From positions 1 through 46,963 of the IMG/VR virus record IMGVR_UViG_3300014913_000020: a DNA stretch of 46,963 nucleotides; one strand, given 5' to 3'. The DNA is from a virus. Numbering within the stretch: position 1 is the first letter of the stretch; each line of letters starts with the position of its first letter. Both the position numbers and the translations under genes were made by a program. A model generated the notes under the pieces. It did not search any database, was not told where the DNA came from, and saw only the letters and a list, made by a program, of their open reading frames with translations. Below are positions 31,933-39,316 of the stretch, piece by piece.

Positions 31933-32178
31933 ATGAACATATCACCAGCAGACTTGTCCCAAACCATAGCCTACCACCGGCGCCGCGCTTTGCACTGGCA
32001 GTGCCGGGCATTGGCAGCACTGCGAGGCGAGACTGGAACGTCACCAATCGCCGATTACCTGTGGGCAGCTATCAGACAGCGGCGAATCATTGTTAAAATT
32101 CGCAAGAAGTATGCGGTGGTTGACGATGTGCCAGAAAAAAAACCGACAATGGAGCAACGTAGTTTATTTGAAATTTAG
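31933..32178 (+). CDS. hypothetical basic protein, 81 aa
   Basis: ATG 31933 after GAGGAGG. Helical and Arg-rich (LSQTIAYHRRRALHWQCRALAALRGETG; AAIRQRRIIVKIRKKYAVV). C-terminus ends MEQRSLFEI. No family recognised. Could bind nucleic acid, by charge only. Confidence 0.7.
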   Translation: MNISPADLSQTIAYHRRRALHWQCRALAALRGETGTSPIADYLWAAIRQRRIIVKIRKKYAVVDDVPEKKPTMEQRSLFEI

Positions 32179-32198
32179 CAGAGACAAAGGAGAACGTA

Positions 32199-32555
32199 AT
32201 GAACGAATACAAAACGCAACTATTGACAGACGTAGTAGAACTACAACACCGCTTCTATTCAGAATGGGAAGACTATGCCAGCGAGCCTGGCAATATCCAC
32301 TGCAAATTTTGCGGCTATACGCAGTACAGCCCGTCAAAAGAATTTCACTCTGAGAACTGCGCCAGGCTGAAATACCTGGCGCACTTTTATGGAGTCAGAG
32401 CCCACCGCACGACAAACCCGAAATACAAACATTGGGTGGCATTTGGCAAAGAGGCGACACGGGCCGGAGTTTGGGGGTGGTGGACAAATGCAGATGAATG
32501 TATGGCGCTTGTACGGCAGGCTATAGAGAAAGAAAAGGAGAACAAAAATGGGTAG
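32199..32555 (+). CDS. zinc-binding hypothetical protein, 118 aa
   Basis: ATG 32199 after AAAGGAGAACG. CKFCGYTQYSPSKEFHSENCA provides CXXC plus His/Cys, likely one zinc finger, followed by HFYGVRAHRTTNPKYKHWVAFG and WWTNADECMALVRQAIEK. Function unknown. Overlaps the next gene by 8 nt. Confidence 0.72.
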   Translation: MNEYKTQLLTDVVELQHRFYSEWEDYASEPGNIHCKFCGYTQYSPSKEFHSENCARLKYLAHFYGVRAHRTTNPKYKHWVAFGKEATRAGVWGWWTNADECMALVRQAIEKEKENKNG

Positions 32556-32790
32556 AGAAATAAAAAGAGTCCCGCTTGATTTTAATTGGCCGTCACCGAT
32601 AACGCCAGTTTTCGCCACGCCGGAGGACTTGGCACAGTGGTGTGTTAAAAATGACAATGGGCGTTATGGATTGGCTGGGCCGGGTTCGCGTCCTGATTAT
32701 GATGGGTGGATGTCATTTATCGAGAGCGGTTGGGAATCAACACTGGCGGTTGAACGGGCCGCCAGTGTTGAGAAGGGGAAATCAGAATGA
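32548..32790 (+). CDS. hypothetical protein, 80 aa
   Basis: Start ATG 32548 inside the previous gene. N-terminus MGREIKRVPLDFNWP is a common phage sequence start; then ATPEDLAQWCVKNDNGRYG and WMSFIESGWESTLAVERAA. No family recognised. ATGA coupling with the next gene. Confidence 0.72.
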   Translation: MGREIKRVPLDFNWPSPITPVFATPEDLAQWCVKNDNGRYGLAGPGSRPDYDGWMSFIESGWESTLAVERAASVEKGKSE

Positions 32791-32987
32791 CTGAGTGCCA
32801 AAGCACAAATCACATAAAATGCTACGATTACGGCGCGGGCGACCCCGTCATCCTGTGGCGGTGTGCCAACTGTAAAAAGTGGCTGTGTTACGCGGACGGC
32901 TGCGCAGACGAGAATTACGAGCTTTGCGATAGTTGCGTGGCTGAAAATAAATCTCGGAAAACGCTTGACATTCACCCCCAATCATGA
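32787..32987 (+). CDS. zinc-ribbon protein, 66 aa
   Basis: ATG 32787 overlaps the previous stop. WRCANCKKWLCYADGC ... YELCDSCVAENK contains seven Cys in CXXC-like pairs, enough for two zinc ions. Role unknown. The promoter for the next operon (32965-32993) overlaps its 3' end. Confidence 0.72.
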   Translation: MTECQSTNHIKCYDYGAGDPVILWRCANCKKWLCYADGCADENYELCDSCVAENKSRKTLDIHPQS

Positions 32988-32993
32988 TACAAT
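32965..32993 (+). promoter_or_regulatory. sigma70-type promoter for gene 33179
   Basis: TTGACA (32965-32970), 17 bp, TACAAT (32988-32993). Overlaps the 3' end of the previous CDS and starts leader L2. Confidence 0.8.
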
Positions 32994-32998
32994 TCAGG

Positions 32999-33178
32999 AG
33001 TAATACCCTGGCGAACACCAAAGCGCCAATGTGGGGCTTTAACAAAACGCATACCAACATACATTTTTTGAAACCCAGTTTTTCACATGTGGTTGTGTAG
33101 TTCCCTCCTGGTAAGAGGGCGGTATGCAGCTACTACGGCCACAGGTGAAAGAGTGGGTTTTTTTGTTGGAGTAAAGAT
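32999..33178 (+). promoter_or_regulatory. structured leader L2 with interleaved inverted repeats
   Basis: 5' hairpin TGGCG (33009)/CGCCA (33024). Arm A GCATACC (33049-33055) pairs with A' GGTATGC (33121-33127). Arm B (33071-33100, starting AAACCCAG) pairs imperfectly over ~25 bp with B' (33130-33160, ending GTGGGTTT), then T7 and the GTTGGAG start region. The order is again A-B-A'-B'. The B loop carries CCCTC/GAGGG around CTCCTGG, an anti-ribosome-site-like sequence. A is only 7 bp, so it is the least certain part. Confidence 0.6.
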
Positions 33179-33733
33179 ATGAAAATACTAGTGGCCTGTG
33201 AGGAGTCACAAACGGTTACTATACAGTTCAGGAATTTGGGACACATAGCCTACTCGTGTGATACCGAGCCGTGTTCTGGCGGGTATCCAGAATGGCATAT
33301 ACAAAAAAATGTGCTGGAAATCCTATCTGATAGTTGGGATATAGTTTTAGCATTCCCTCCCTGCACGCATCTTGCCGTGAGCGGCGCACGCTGGTTTCCA
33401 GAAAAACGCGCAGATGGAAGACAACAGTCAGCTATAGATTTTTTTATGCAGTTCACGAAATTGAAATGCAGTTGGTGTATAGAGAATCCCGTTGGGATAA
33501 TGTCCACAGTGTATCGGAAACCAGATCAAATAATACAGCCCTGGCAATTCGGGCACGGTGAGACAAAATCAACATGTCTATGGCTTCACAATCTGCCGTC
33601 TCTAATCCCAACAAAAATCGTATCAGGGCGAGAGCAAAGAATCTGGAAGATGTCGCCTGGGCCTGAACGTTCAAAAATGCGAAGTAAAACATTTGATGGC
33701 GTGGCTATGGCTATGGCTGCGCAATGGGGATAA
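33179..33733 (+). CDS. DNA methyltransferase-like protein (C5-MTase fold, short)
   Basis: 184 residues. MKILVACEESQTVTIQFRNLGHIAYSCD is a Rossmann-like start with the CEESQ motif found in a common phage family annotated as DNA cytosine methyltransferase-like. WDIVLAFPPCTHLAVSGARWF contains PPC, the catalytic Pro-Cys, and SWCIENPVG is the ENP/ENV motif. No clear target recognition domain, so activity or role is uncertain. It has its own promoter and leader L2. Confidence 0.78.
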   Translation: MKILVACEESQTVTIQFRNLGHIAYSCDTEPCSGGYPEWHIQKNVLEILSDSWDIVLAFPPCTHLAVSGARWFPEKRADGRQQSAIDFFMQFTKLKCSWCIENPVGIMSTVYRKPDQIIQPWQFGHGETKSTCLWLHNLPSLIPTKIVSGREQRIWKMSPGPERSKMRSKTFDGVAMAMAAQWG

Positions 33734-33776
33734 TCATCACCTGAAATGGCGCAAGTGGATTTTTTAGGAGAATGAT

Positions 33777-34166
33777 ATGAGCATCAAAAGAATATCCGCA
33801 GTATGGGACAACAGCAAACAAAAGCCCGGCAAAATTCCGGGCAAGTTTTTAATGGAGGATACAATGAACACCGCACGCGGACACCTAGACTTATCAGAGA
33901 TAAAATGGCTACGCACAACGCTCGCACCGATAAAGTACAAATGTCCGCATTGCGGGAAATCTCTTGAGTACAATTTCGAGGATTTCGAGATAGGCAATTC
34001 TCCGGATACCACAGTAATGAGGGCGGTTGACTGCCTGCACTGTGAAAAAGAAATTGTCATAAAATTGATGATTGATATTCCGGTTACGGTTACGTTGGTG
34101 GCGCAGAATACCAAGCCAAATTTGCCTATTGACACAAACGAGAAAAAAGACTATAATGTTAAGTGA
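33777..34166 (+). CDS. zinc-ribbon protein with alternative starts
   Basis: 129 residues from ATG 33777 (AGGAGAATGAT before it) or 100 from ATG 33864 (ATGGAGGATACA before it), both in frame. The shorter form starts MNTARGHLDLSEIKW and has YKCPHCGKSLEYNFEDFEI ... VDCLHCEKEI, two CXXC pairs for zinc. The 29-residue extension is encoded across a GCCCGG/CCGGGC hairpin, the kind normally found between genes. So the shorter start is likely, with the extension perhaps a leader ORF. Confidence 0.75.
   Translation: MSIKRISAVWDNSKQKPGKIPGKFLMEDTMNTARGHLDLSEIKWLRTTLAPIKYKCPHCGKSLEYNFEDFEIGNSPDTTVMRAVDCLHCEKEIVIKLMIDIPVTVTLVAQNTKPNLPIDTNEKKDYNVK
33824..33850 (+). other. GCCCGG/CCGGGC hairpin with T-run
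   Basis: GCCCGG (33824-33829), loop CAAAATT, CCGGGC (33837-33842), then AAG and TTTTT, immediately before GGAGG and ATG 33864. It lies inside the in-frame extension of the gene. Confidence 0.6.
34129..34157 (+). promoter_or_regulatory. sigma70-type promoter for dcm
   Basis: TTGACA (34129-34134), 17 bp, TATAAT (34152-34157): full consensus, inside the 3' end of the previous gene. Starts leader L3. Confidence 0.85.
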
Positions 34167-34318
34167 GCGAGCAAAAGAAGCTCAAGGGACTGGAAACCCT
34201 AAACAATGACACAACAACCGTTTTTGCGAGTTGTTCTCTGTTCTTAGCCTGTCATTGGGCGATTTCCAGAGAACGAGAACGACTCGCAGCAACGGTTTTT
34301 TGTTTTTATGGAGGATTT
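34164..34318 (+). promoter_or_regulatory. structured leader L3 with interleaved inverted repeats
   Basis: Arm A: CTGGAAA (34190-34196) and CAATGACA (34204-34211) pair with TGTCATTG (34250-34257) and TTTCCAG (34263-34269), a two-part helix. Arm B 34216-34238 (AACCGTTTTTGCGAG...) pairs with B' 34275-34297 (...GACTCGCAGCAACGGTT) over ~23 bp with few mismatches, followed by TTTTTT and GGAGG. The order is A-B-A'-B'. B:B' looks like a terminator in front of dcm. Confidence 0.7.
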
Positions 34319-35047
34319 ATGTTTACATTCGGCAGTTTATTCGCCGGGATAGGCGGTTTCGATCTTGGCCTAGAACGTGCCGGTATGACTTGCAAATGGC
34401 AAGTTGAAATCGATCCATTTTGTTTGAAAGTTTTATCGAAACACTGGCCTAGTGTGCTAAAGTTTGAGGATGTGCGGAATGTCGGAAGTGACAACCTGGA
34501 ATCAGTTGACCTTATTTGCGGGGGGTTTCCCTGTCAAGACATCAGCAACGCCGGGAAAAGGGAAGGCATCAAAGGCAAGAAATCGGGACTATGGGCAGAA
34601 TATCGGCGCATCATTTGCGAAATTCGACCCCGTTATGTTCTTGTGGAGAACGTCGCAGCACTGCTTACTAGGGGGCTTGAAACAGTTCTCGGAGACTTGG
34701 CCGCGAGCGGGTATGATGCGGAATGGCAGTGTTTACCGGCGGCCGCCTTTGGCGCACCTCACAGACGTGACAGGTTGTTTATTATTGCTCACTCCATTGA
34801 CAATAGACGCAACAATGAGCAAATCCTTGCGGGGAAATTACAAGCGCAAAAACAGAGCCAATCATTATGGCAGTCTTTCGGAACAGTTGATAACAAAATA
34901 TGGCTTGAGGATTACTGTGGGCTTTCAAGAAATGTTGATGGGATTCCCCACCGGGTGGACAGACTTAAATCACTCGGAAACGCCATAGTGCCACAAATAC
35001 CGGAATGGATAGGCAGGCAGATTATGAAAGTTGAGGCAGCGCAATGA
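34319..35047 (+). CDS. dcm: DNA cytosine-5 methyltransferase
   Basis: 242 residues. Classical motif order: FAGIGGFDLGL (I, ~9-19), IDPFCLKVL (II), VDLICGGFPCQDISNAG (IV, Pro-Cys ~71-72), VLVENVAAL (VI, ENV ~110), AAAFGAPHRRDRLFIIA (VIII, ~149) and SLGNAIVP (X). The target-recognition region is short, so specificity is unknown. Probably a solitary methylase that blocks host restriction. ATG 34319 follows GGAGGATTT and leader L3. An ATGA overlap links it to a 23-codon ORF. Confidence 0.94.
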   Translation: MFTFGSLFAGIGGFDLGLERAGMTCKWQVEIDPFCLKVLSKHWPSVLKFEDVRNVGSDNLESVDLICGGFPCQDISNAGKREGIKGKKSGLWAEYRRIICEIRPRYVLVENVAALLTRGLETVLGDLAASGYDAEWQCLPAAAFGAPHRRDRLFIIAHSIDNRRNNEQILAGKLQAQKQSQSLWQSFGTVDNKIWLEDYCGLSRNVDGIPHRVDRLKSLGNAIVPQIPEWIGRQIMKVEAAQ

Positions 35048-35115
35048 CAGAACCAAAAATGATTTTCAGACGGGCCAAAGACAAAGAAAACCCGTTTGTG
35101 ATGGTAGACTTTTAA
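35044..35115 (+). pseudogene. 23-aa remnant resembling the N-terminus of a replication-initiation protein
   Basis: ATG 35044 overlaps the dcm stop; TAA 35113-35115. MIFRRAKDKENPFVMVDF is the start seen in phage DnaD/winged-helix replication proteins (KDKENPFVMVD precedes the conserved LSWKAKG). The rest of the gene is missing and a promoter follows at 35141, so it may be the stub left when the primase module was brought in. Confidence 0.5.
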
Positions 35116-35140
35116 ACTTTCAAAGTGCCAAAATTTCCGG

Positions 35141-35169
35141 TTGACACGGCTTGAATTTTTTGGTATACT
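35141..35169 (+). promoter_or_regulatory. sigma70-type promoter for the replication operon
   Basis: TTGACA (35141-35146), 17 bp, TATACT (35164-35169): near consensus. Starts leader L4. Confidence 0.85.
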
Positions 35170-35175
35170 GAATAG

Positions 35176-35375
35176 CGTAATTGGTTAGCTGGATTTGGCA
35201 ATCTGGCAAATGATAACCGAACAGCAAAACATACAAAAGGCGATTACCAAGAGAATAGTTAAATCTTGAAACCCATAGCGATATGGGCGGCTCCAAGTCC
35301 TTTTGTATGTGGAGCTTGCCAGGCTCTTAAACGAGCCGCCTATATCGTTGCGGGTTTTTTTATTTGGAGGACAAC
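35176..35375 (+). promoter_or_regulatory. structured leader L4 with interleaved inverted repeats
   Basis: 5' hairpin TTGGTTA (35181-35187)/TAACCGA (35214-35220) with inner ATTTG/CAAAT. Arm A ACATACAAAAGG (35229-35240) pairs perfectly with A' (35299-35310). Arm B 35272-35293 (CCCATAGCGATATGGGCGG..) pairs with B' 35333-35354 over 22 bp, followed by T7 and GGAGG. CTGGCAA (35203-35209) also matches TTGCCAG (35316-35322). The clearest of the four leaders. Confidence 0.75.
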
Positions 35376-36359
35376 ATGGACGAAACTGTACCAACAAAAC
35401 AATTTCTTGATGTTTTGCATCGTGGGGGGAACTGGGCTTTTTTATGGAAACCGAACACGCCAAAGGGGCATCTTACCTACTGGTACAGAGTGGCGAAAGG
35501 CTTGCCACCATTCCACAATAAAAGCGATGTGTACTTTGGGGTTAATCCTTGCGCAGAGATACCAACCCACAACAGCAAGGGTGAACCAACACCTGCTAAA
35601 TATGTGCGATCACAAATTCCGATTGTGCAAGGGCAAAATTGCCTGTACAGCGAGTTCGATGCCCGTGATTATGGGGACAAGGCAGAAATAAGAGCGCACC
35701 TCGACACACTTCCCTTTTCTCCAAGCGTTATCATAGACAGCGGTGGAGGATACCACGCATACTGGATTTTATCAGAATTTTGCGAGTTTGCCGCAAACGC
35801 AGACAGGGAAAAGGCAAAGTATCGGCAGTGGGCTTGGGTAGAATTTACTGGTGGTGATAGAGGCTCAAAATGTTTGACTAGAGTCTTGAGGATACCCGCC
35901 ACACTCAACACAAAGTACACTCCCCCCAGACATGTTTCATTTGCTAAAATTGATCTCTCAATAACCTATCAGTGGCAACAAATCGACAGCGTGATCGCCG
36001 ACATTGTAACCAGGCTGCACACAGCCGTTGAACGAAACCATAGACGCGGCAACGGGCCAACGTTAGACGGGAAGCGGTTGACGAAATACGTCAAGGCCAC
36101 CATAGTCGGGATACTGGATAAAGTACAGAGTGCTGAAAACGGAAGCAGAAACAGCCTCTTGCATTGGGCGGCGTGTCGTTTAGGAGAACTGGCTGCAACG
36201 AATTGGGCTGGGCTGGATATGGCGCAGGCATTTGATTTATTGTTTCAAGTATCCCCCCTCAAAGACGGCGAAAGCAAAGCCACAATACAAAGCGGACTGA
36301 ACAAAGGCGCACAGAATCCAGCCGAACAGCCGCGCTATAATATGGAGCAACCGCTATGA
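35376..36359 (+). CDS. primase-polymerase (AEP / RepB-like)
   Basis: 327 residues; ATG 35376 after GGAGGACAAC. AEP features in order: DVYFGVNPC (motif region before catalytic acids), YSEFDARDYG with an acidic DxxD pair, PSVIIDSGGGYHAYW (GGGYH nucleotide-binding loop) and SKCLTRVLRIPATLNTK (the RIPGT-N-K motif of RepB-type primases). The C-terminus is helical, with GESKATIQSGLNKG. It should make primers and perhaps extend them at the phage origin. ATGA overlap with the helicase gene. Confidence 0.85.
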   Translation: MDETVPTKQFLDVLHRGGNWAFLWKPNTPKGHLTYWYRVAKGLPPFHNKSDVYFGVNPCAEIPTHNSKGEPTPAKYVRSQIPIVQGQNCLYSEFDARDYGDKAEIRAHLDTLPFSPSVIIDSGGGYHAYWILSEFCEFAANADREKAKYRQWAWVEFTGGDRGSKCLTRVLRIPATLNTKYTPPRHVSFAKIDLSITYQWQQIDSVIADIVTRLHTAVERNHRRGNGPTLDGKRLTKYVKATIVGILDKVQSAENGSRNSLLHWAACRLGELAATNWAGLDMAQAFDLLFQVSPLKDGESKATIQSGLNKGAQNPAEQPRYNMEQPL

Positions 36360-37573
36360 CCGAAAAGGTAGACGCTACTCAGATCGTTGAGGATATTTTA
36401 ACTGGAAAAAACGTGGGGACATTCTCACATAGCTACATCACTTTTCCTCTTTTCTGCAAAACGTTAGAAATGATGAAATATAGCATCAGAACCAATGCTT
36501 GTAATGATGACATAGAGGTAAACGGCAGGGTGTTGACCGACTTACTAGAGGGCACAATCAAGAGCCGACTTGTAGATTTTGCCAGAGATAACGGGCTAAA
36601 ACTCCCCAAAGATGACATCCGAGATCACATGCTGCGGCTGGCTGCGAAGCAATCATATCATCCAATCAGAGAGTATTTAGAGTCTTTGGAATGGGACGGG
36701 CAAGACCATATAATTAACTTGGCTGGATATTTCACAGACAAAGAGCAACTTTTTGCCCGTTGGCTGCAAGCCTGGTTGGTTGGTGCGGTAGCCAGAATAT
36801 ACGAACAATGGCAAAACCCAATGCTTGTACTTGACGGCCCTCAGGACTTGGGAAAATCGCATTTTGCGGAATGGCTATGCTCGCCTCTCCCCTTGATGTT
36901 TAAGGAATCCTCAATATTGCCAGAATACAAAGCGCACAGGATTGCACGGGTTGAAAATTGGGTATGGGAGGTTCAAGAACTTGGCGCAACTACTCGTAAG
37001 GCCGATCAGGAGAGCCTCAAAGCATTTCTATCGGATAAGATGACAAAAGACTTAAAGCCCTATGGCGTACACCCTATTCACAAAACAAATGCCGCCTCGT
37101 ACATTGGTACAATAAACAATGAGGCCGGATTTTTAACCGACAGAACCGGCAACCGTCGGTACTTGGTATGCGCCCTAACAGGCATTGATTGGGGTTACGC
37201 ACAAAAAATTGACATCGATCAAGTGTGGGGGCAGGCATACCATTGGTACACAACCGGCAACGATTGGAAATTGACAGATGATGAAAAAGCCTACCGCGAT
37301 ATGACAAATGAGGAATATCTGGTTGATGATCCAATTGAAATTATACTGTCTGAGGAAATGAAATACACAGGAGACGACAAAGATCGCGTTTCCTCAAATG
37401 ATATTCAGACAATGCTAGTGAGTCGAGCAATCAGGCCAACCAGATCGGCAGCGCGATCCGTCAAGGGTATACTTGTGTCGTGGGGCTGTGAACACAAAAA
37501 TATGCGCATAAACGGAAAGCAGAGCAAGGGCTACAACAAAGTCAAAATGTCGGGATTGGGGATGTTACCGTAA
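36356..37573 (+). CDS. VirE-type (superfamily 3-like) replicative helicase
   Basis: 405 residues. P-loop VLDGPQDLGKSHFAEWL at about 157-173, Walker B/acidic region ENWVWEVQELGATTRKAD and a later TNNEAGFLTDRTGNRRYLV (arginine finger region, NRR), as in virulence-associated E/D5-like phage ATPases. The N-terminal ~150 residues are helical and hold a PIREYLESLEWDGQDHI segment. With the preceding primase it forms the replication module. Its last codons contain the first origin iteron (GTTACC, 37564). Confidence 0.88.
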   Translation: MTEKVDATQIVEDILTGKNVGTFSHSYITFPLFCKTLEMMKYSIRTNACNDDIEVNGRVLTDLLEGTIKSRLVDFARDNGLKLPKDDIRDHMLRLAAKQSYHPIREYLESLEWDGQDHIINLAGYFTDKEQLFARWLQAWLVGAVARIYEQWQNPMLVLDGPQDLGKSHFAEWLCSPLPLMFKESSILPEYKAHRIARVENWVWEVQELGATTRKADQESLKAFLSDKMTKDLKPYGVHPIHKTNAASYIGTINNEAGFLTDRTGNRRYLVCALTGIDWGYAQKIDIDQVWGQAYHWYTTGNDWKLTDDEKAYRDMTNEEYLVDDPIEIILSEEMKYTGDDKDRVSSNDIQTMLVSRAIRPTRSAARSVKGILVSWGCEHKNMRINGKQSKGYNKVKMSGLGMLP

Positions 37574-37716
37574 ATGTTACCTGTTACCCCTGTTACCCTA
37601 TTTTTATATATAATAGAATTTTTTTGTTTACATAACAGAGTACCATACGTACCACAAAAAATTTCCTTATATAGGGAAATAGGGTAACTACGGTAACAGT
37701 AACACTTTAGGGTAAC
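37564..37716 (+). repeat. candidate replication origin: GTTACC iterons in a large dyad
   Basis: GTTACC occurs at 37564, 37576, 37583 and 37592; its complement GGTAAC at 37683, 37692 and 37711. The segments 37582-37603 and 37677-37698 are inverted repeats matching at 19 of 22 positions. They enclose 73 nt that are strongly AT-rich, with TTATATATAATAG and a small ATTTCC/GGAAAT hairpin. It follows the primase and helicase genes and precedes a DNA-binding RHH gene, the usual setting of an iteron origin. Confidence 0.7.
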
Positions 37717-37768
37717 ATTTTCTCTCACTAGCCCACAAAAAAACTTGTGTCACATGTAGTCACTTTTC

Positions 37769-37797
37769 TTGACAGTACAACCGAACTATGGTACAAT
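37769..37797 (+). promoter_or_regulatory. sigma70-type promoter for gene 37824
   Basis: TTGACA (37769-37774), 17 bp, TACAAT (37792-37797), 26 nt before the RHH gene and directly after the origin-like region. Confidence 0.85.
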
Positions 37798-37823
37798 ATC
37801 AAGACAAAATATCAGGAGGATAA

Positions 37824-38036
37824 ATGAGAGAAGACGAAAAGAGAACTGAAAGTTTTGAGTTCAAAATGAGACATGACGAAAAGGAGAATTTGCGGCAACG
37901 GGCAAAGGAGAACTATATGTCAATGTCCGATTTTGCCAGGGTAGCAATAGAGGAGTATTGCAAGCTTCTTGATGATGAGGCCGATGCTATTCTGGCAGAA
38001 CAGGAATCGGTTTATCAGTCAGGTATCAGATCGTAG
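37824..38036 (+). CDS. ribbon-helix-helix protein, 70 aa
   Basis: ATG 37824 after AGGAGGAT. ESFEFKMRHDEKENLRQRAKENYMSMSDFARVAIEEYC is the MobC/CopG-type pattern: one strand and two helices with SMSDFARVAI at the second helix. Acidic C-terminal tail. Likely a DNA-binding dimer; being next to the iterons, it may bind them or its own promoter. Confidence 0.78.
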   Translation: MREDEKRTESFEFKMRHDEKENLRQRAKENYMSMSDFARVAIEEYCKLLDDEADAILAEQESVYQSGIRS

Positions 38037-38063
38037 GCGGCAACTAGCCGCAAGGAGAACAAA

Positions 38064-38213
38064 ATGCTAAAAGCAATTATCAGCACAAAAGTTAATCATT
38101 TTCATCCAAACTATGGACACTGGTGTGTTTTGGAGTGCGGGCATACAGTCTACCACAAGGGCCGGGTGACAGCGAAGCGGAAACAGTGTAAAGATTGCAA
38201 GGAGAGCAAATGA
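38064..38213 (+). CDS. small zinc-ribbon protein, 49 aa
   Basis: ATG 38064 after AAGGAGAAC, TGA 38211-38213. GHWCVLECGHTVYH and RKQCKDCKES hold CX4C and CXXC pairs, fit for one zinc ion. Short but with a clear ribosome site. ATGA overlap with the next gene. Confidence 0.68.
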   Translation: MLKAIISTKVNHFHPNYGHWCVLECGHTVYHKGRVTAKRKQCKDCKESK

Positions 38214-38374
38214 ATTACGAAGCACTATACAAAGAATTTGGCCAGCAACAAGTCGGCATTATTCGCCGTGAACTGACACAAAAAAACGGCAAACCGCCGG
38301 GATATATTCAATTGTACGCGGCTCTGTGTCTCGCGCAGGGACACCAAACGCCGCCGACAAAGCAAAAAGCATAG
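38210..38374 (+). CDS. hypothetical protein, 54 aa
   Basis: ATG 38210 overlaps the previous stop; TAG at 38372-38374. MNYEALYKEFGQQQVGIIRREL is helical, then PGYIQLYAALCLAQGH. No family recognised. Supported by coupling, a sensible ribosome context (GGAGAGC) and codon use like its neighbours. Confidence 0.65.
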   Translation: MNYEALYKEFGQQQVGIIRRELTQKNGKPPGYIQLYAALCLAQGHQTPPTKQKA

Positions 38375-38406
38375 GCCGGTAACACGGCGCAAAGGAGAAT
38401 TTCAGA

Positions 38407-39315
38407 ATGACATTAACATTTGAAAGAGCGACAAAAGAACAAGCAAAACTCAGACTAGCCATATTTGGCCCGTCTGGAAGCGGGAAAACGTTCACATCAC
38501 TGCGCATAGCCACCGGACTTGGCGGCAAAATCGCAGTCATTGATACCGAGCGCGGCAGTGCATCCAAATACGCGGGGCGGTTCGAGTTCGATGTTTTGGA
38601 ATTGCCGAAACCAGACATTGACACCTACATTCAAGCAATCCGAGCAGCGCAAAACGCCGGGTACGACATCCTCATCATTGATTCACTCACTCACGCTTGG
38701 AAAGACTTGATCGCGCAAGTGGACAAGTGGGCGCAGCAGTCTTTTGGTGGCAACAAATGGGCTGGGTGGAGCAGGGGAACACCAAAACAAGCATCGTTCG
38801 TTGATACCATTCTAGGCTACAACGGCCATATCATAGCTACGATGCGCACAAAAACCGAGTGGGCAATCGAGAAAGACAGCAAGGGGCGAAACAAGCCTGT
38901 TCGACTTGGCACATCACCAGAGCAGGGCAAAGGCATTGAATACGAGTTCGATATGCTGATTGAAATTGACGTGCAGCATTTGGCGAAAGTCATCAAAGAT
39001 CGTACCGGGCAATACCAAGATGCGATAATTGAGATGCCGGGGGAACAACTCGGTGAGGACTTGAGCGCGTGGCTATCAATCGGCGCAACTCCCCGACATT
39101 GGATAGAGCGCGGCGACACGGCTGAAAAGTTTTGGTTATTTGGCGAAGGTAAACTAAAAACACGCGAGGCTGTCCTGGAAGCTCTTGAGGTGTCCGATAT
39201 GCGAGACTATGCCGGAGACAAAATGAGCGCGGTTGATTTGATTATCGCGGCTGCTGAAAAACTTAAACCAACAGAAGCAGACAAGTCAGCAAAACCGGCC
39301 CGATTGGAGAGATGA
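38407..39315 (+). CDS. RecA-like ATPase, Sak4-type recombination protein
   Basis: 302 residues. P-loop IFGPSGSGKTFTSL at about 19-32, AVIDTERGSASKYAGRF (nucleotide-dependent loop), a Walker B DILIIDSLTHAWKDL, and GHIIATMRTKTEW, the layout of phage AAA_24/Sak4 ATPases that assist single-strand annealing. N-terminal MTLTFERATKEQAKLRLA is usual. The C-terminus has ATPRHWIERGDTAEKFWLFG-type content and a helical tail. Role: recombination or replication restart. Confidence 0.85.
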   Translation: MTLTFERATKEQAKLRLAIFGPSGSGKTFTSLRIATGLGGKIAVIDTERGSASKYAGRFEFDVLELPKPDIDTYIQAIRAAQNAGYDILIIDSLTHAWKDLIAQVDKWAQQSFGGNKWAGWSRGTPKQASFVDTILGYNGHIIATMRTKTEWAIEKDSKGRNKPVRLGTSPEQGKGIEYEFDMLIEIDVQHLAKVIKDRTGQYQDAIIEMPGEQLGEDLSAWLSIGATPRHWIERGDTAEKFWLFGEGKLKTREAVLEALEVSDMRDYAGDKMSAVDLIIAAAEKLKPTEADKSAKPARLER

Positions 39316-39316
39316 G

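Noticed and set aside
34464-34988. 174-codon + strand ORF inside dcm
   Set aside because: It is a shifted frame of the methyltransferase, which holds all conserved motifs.
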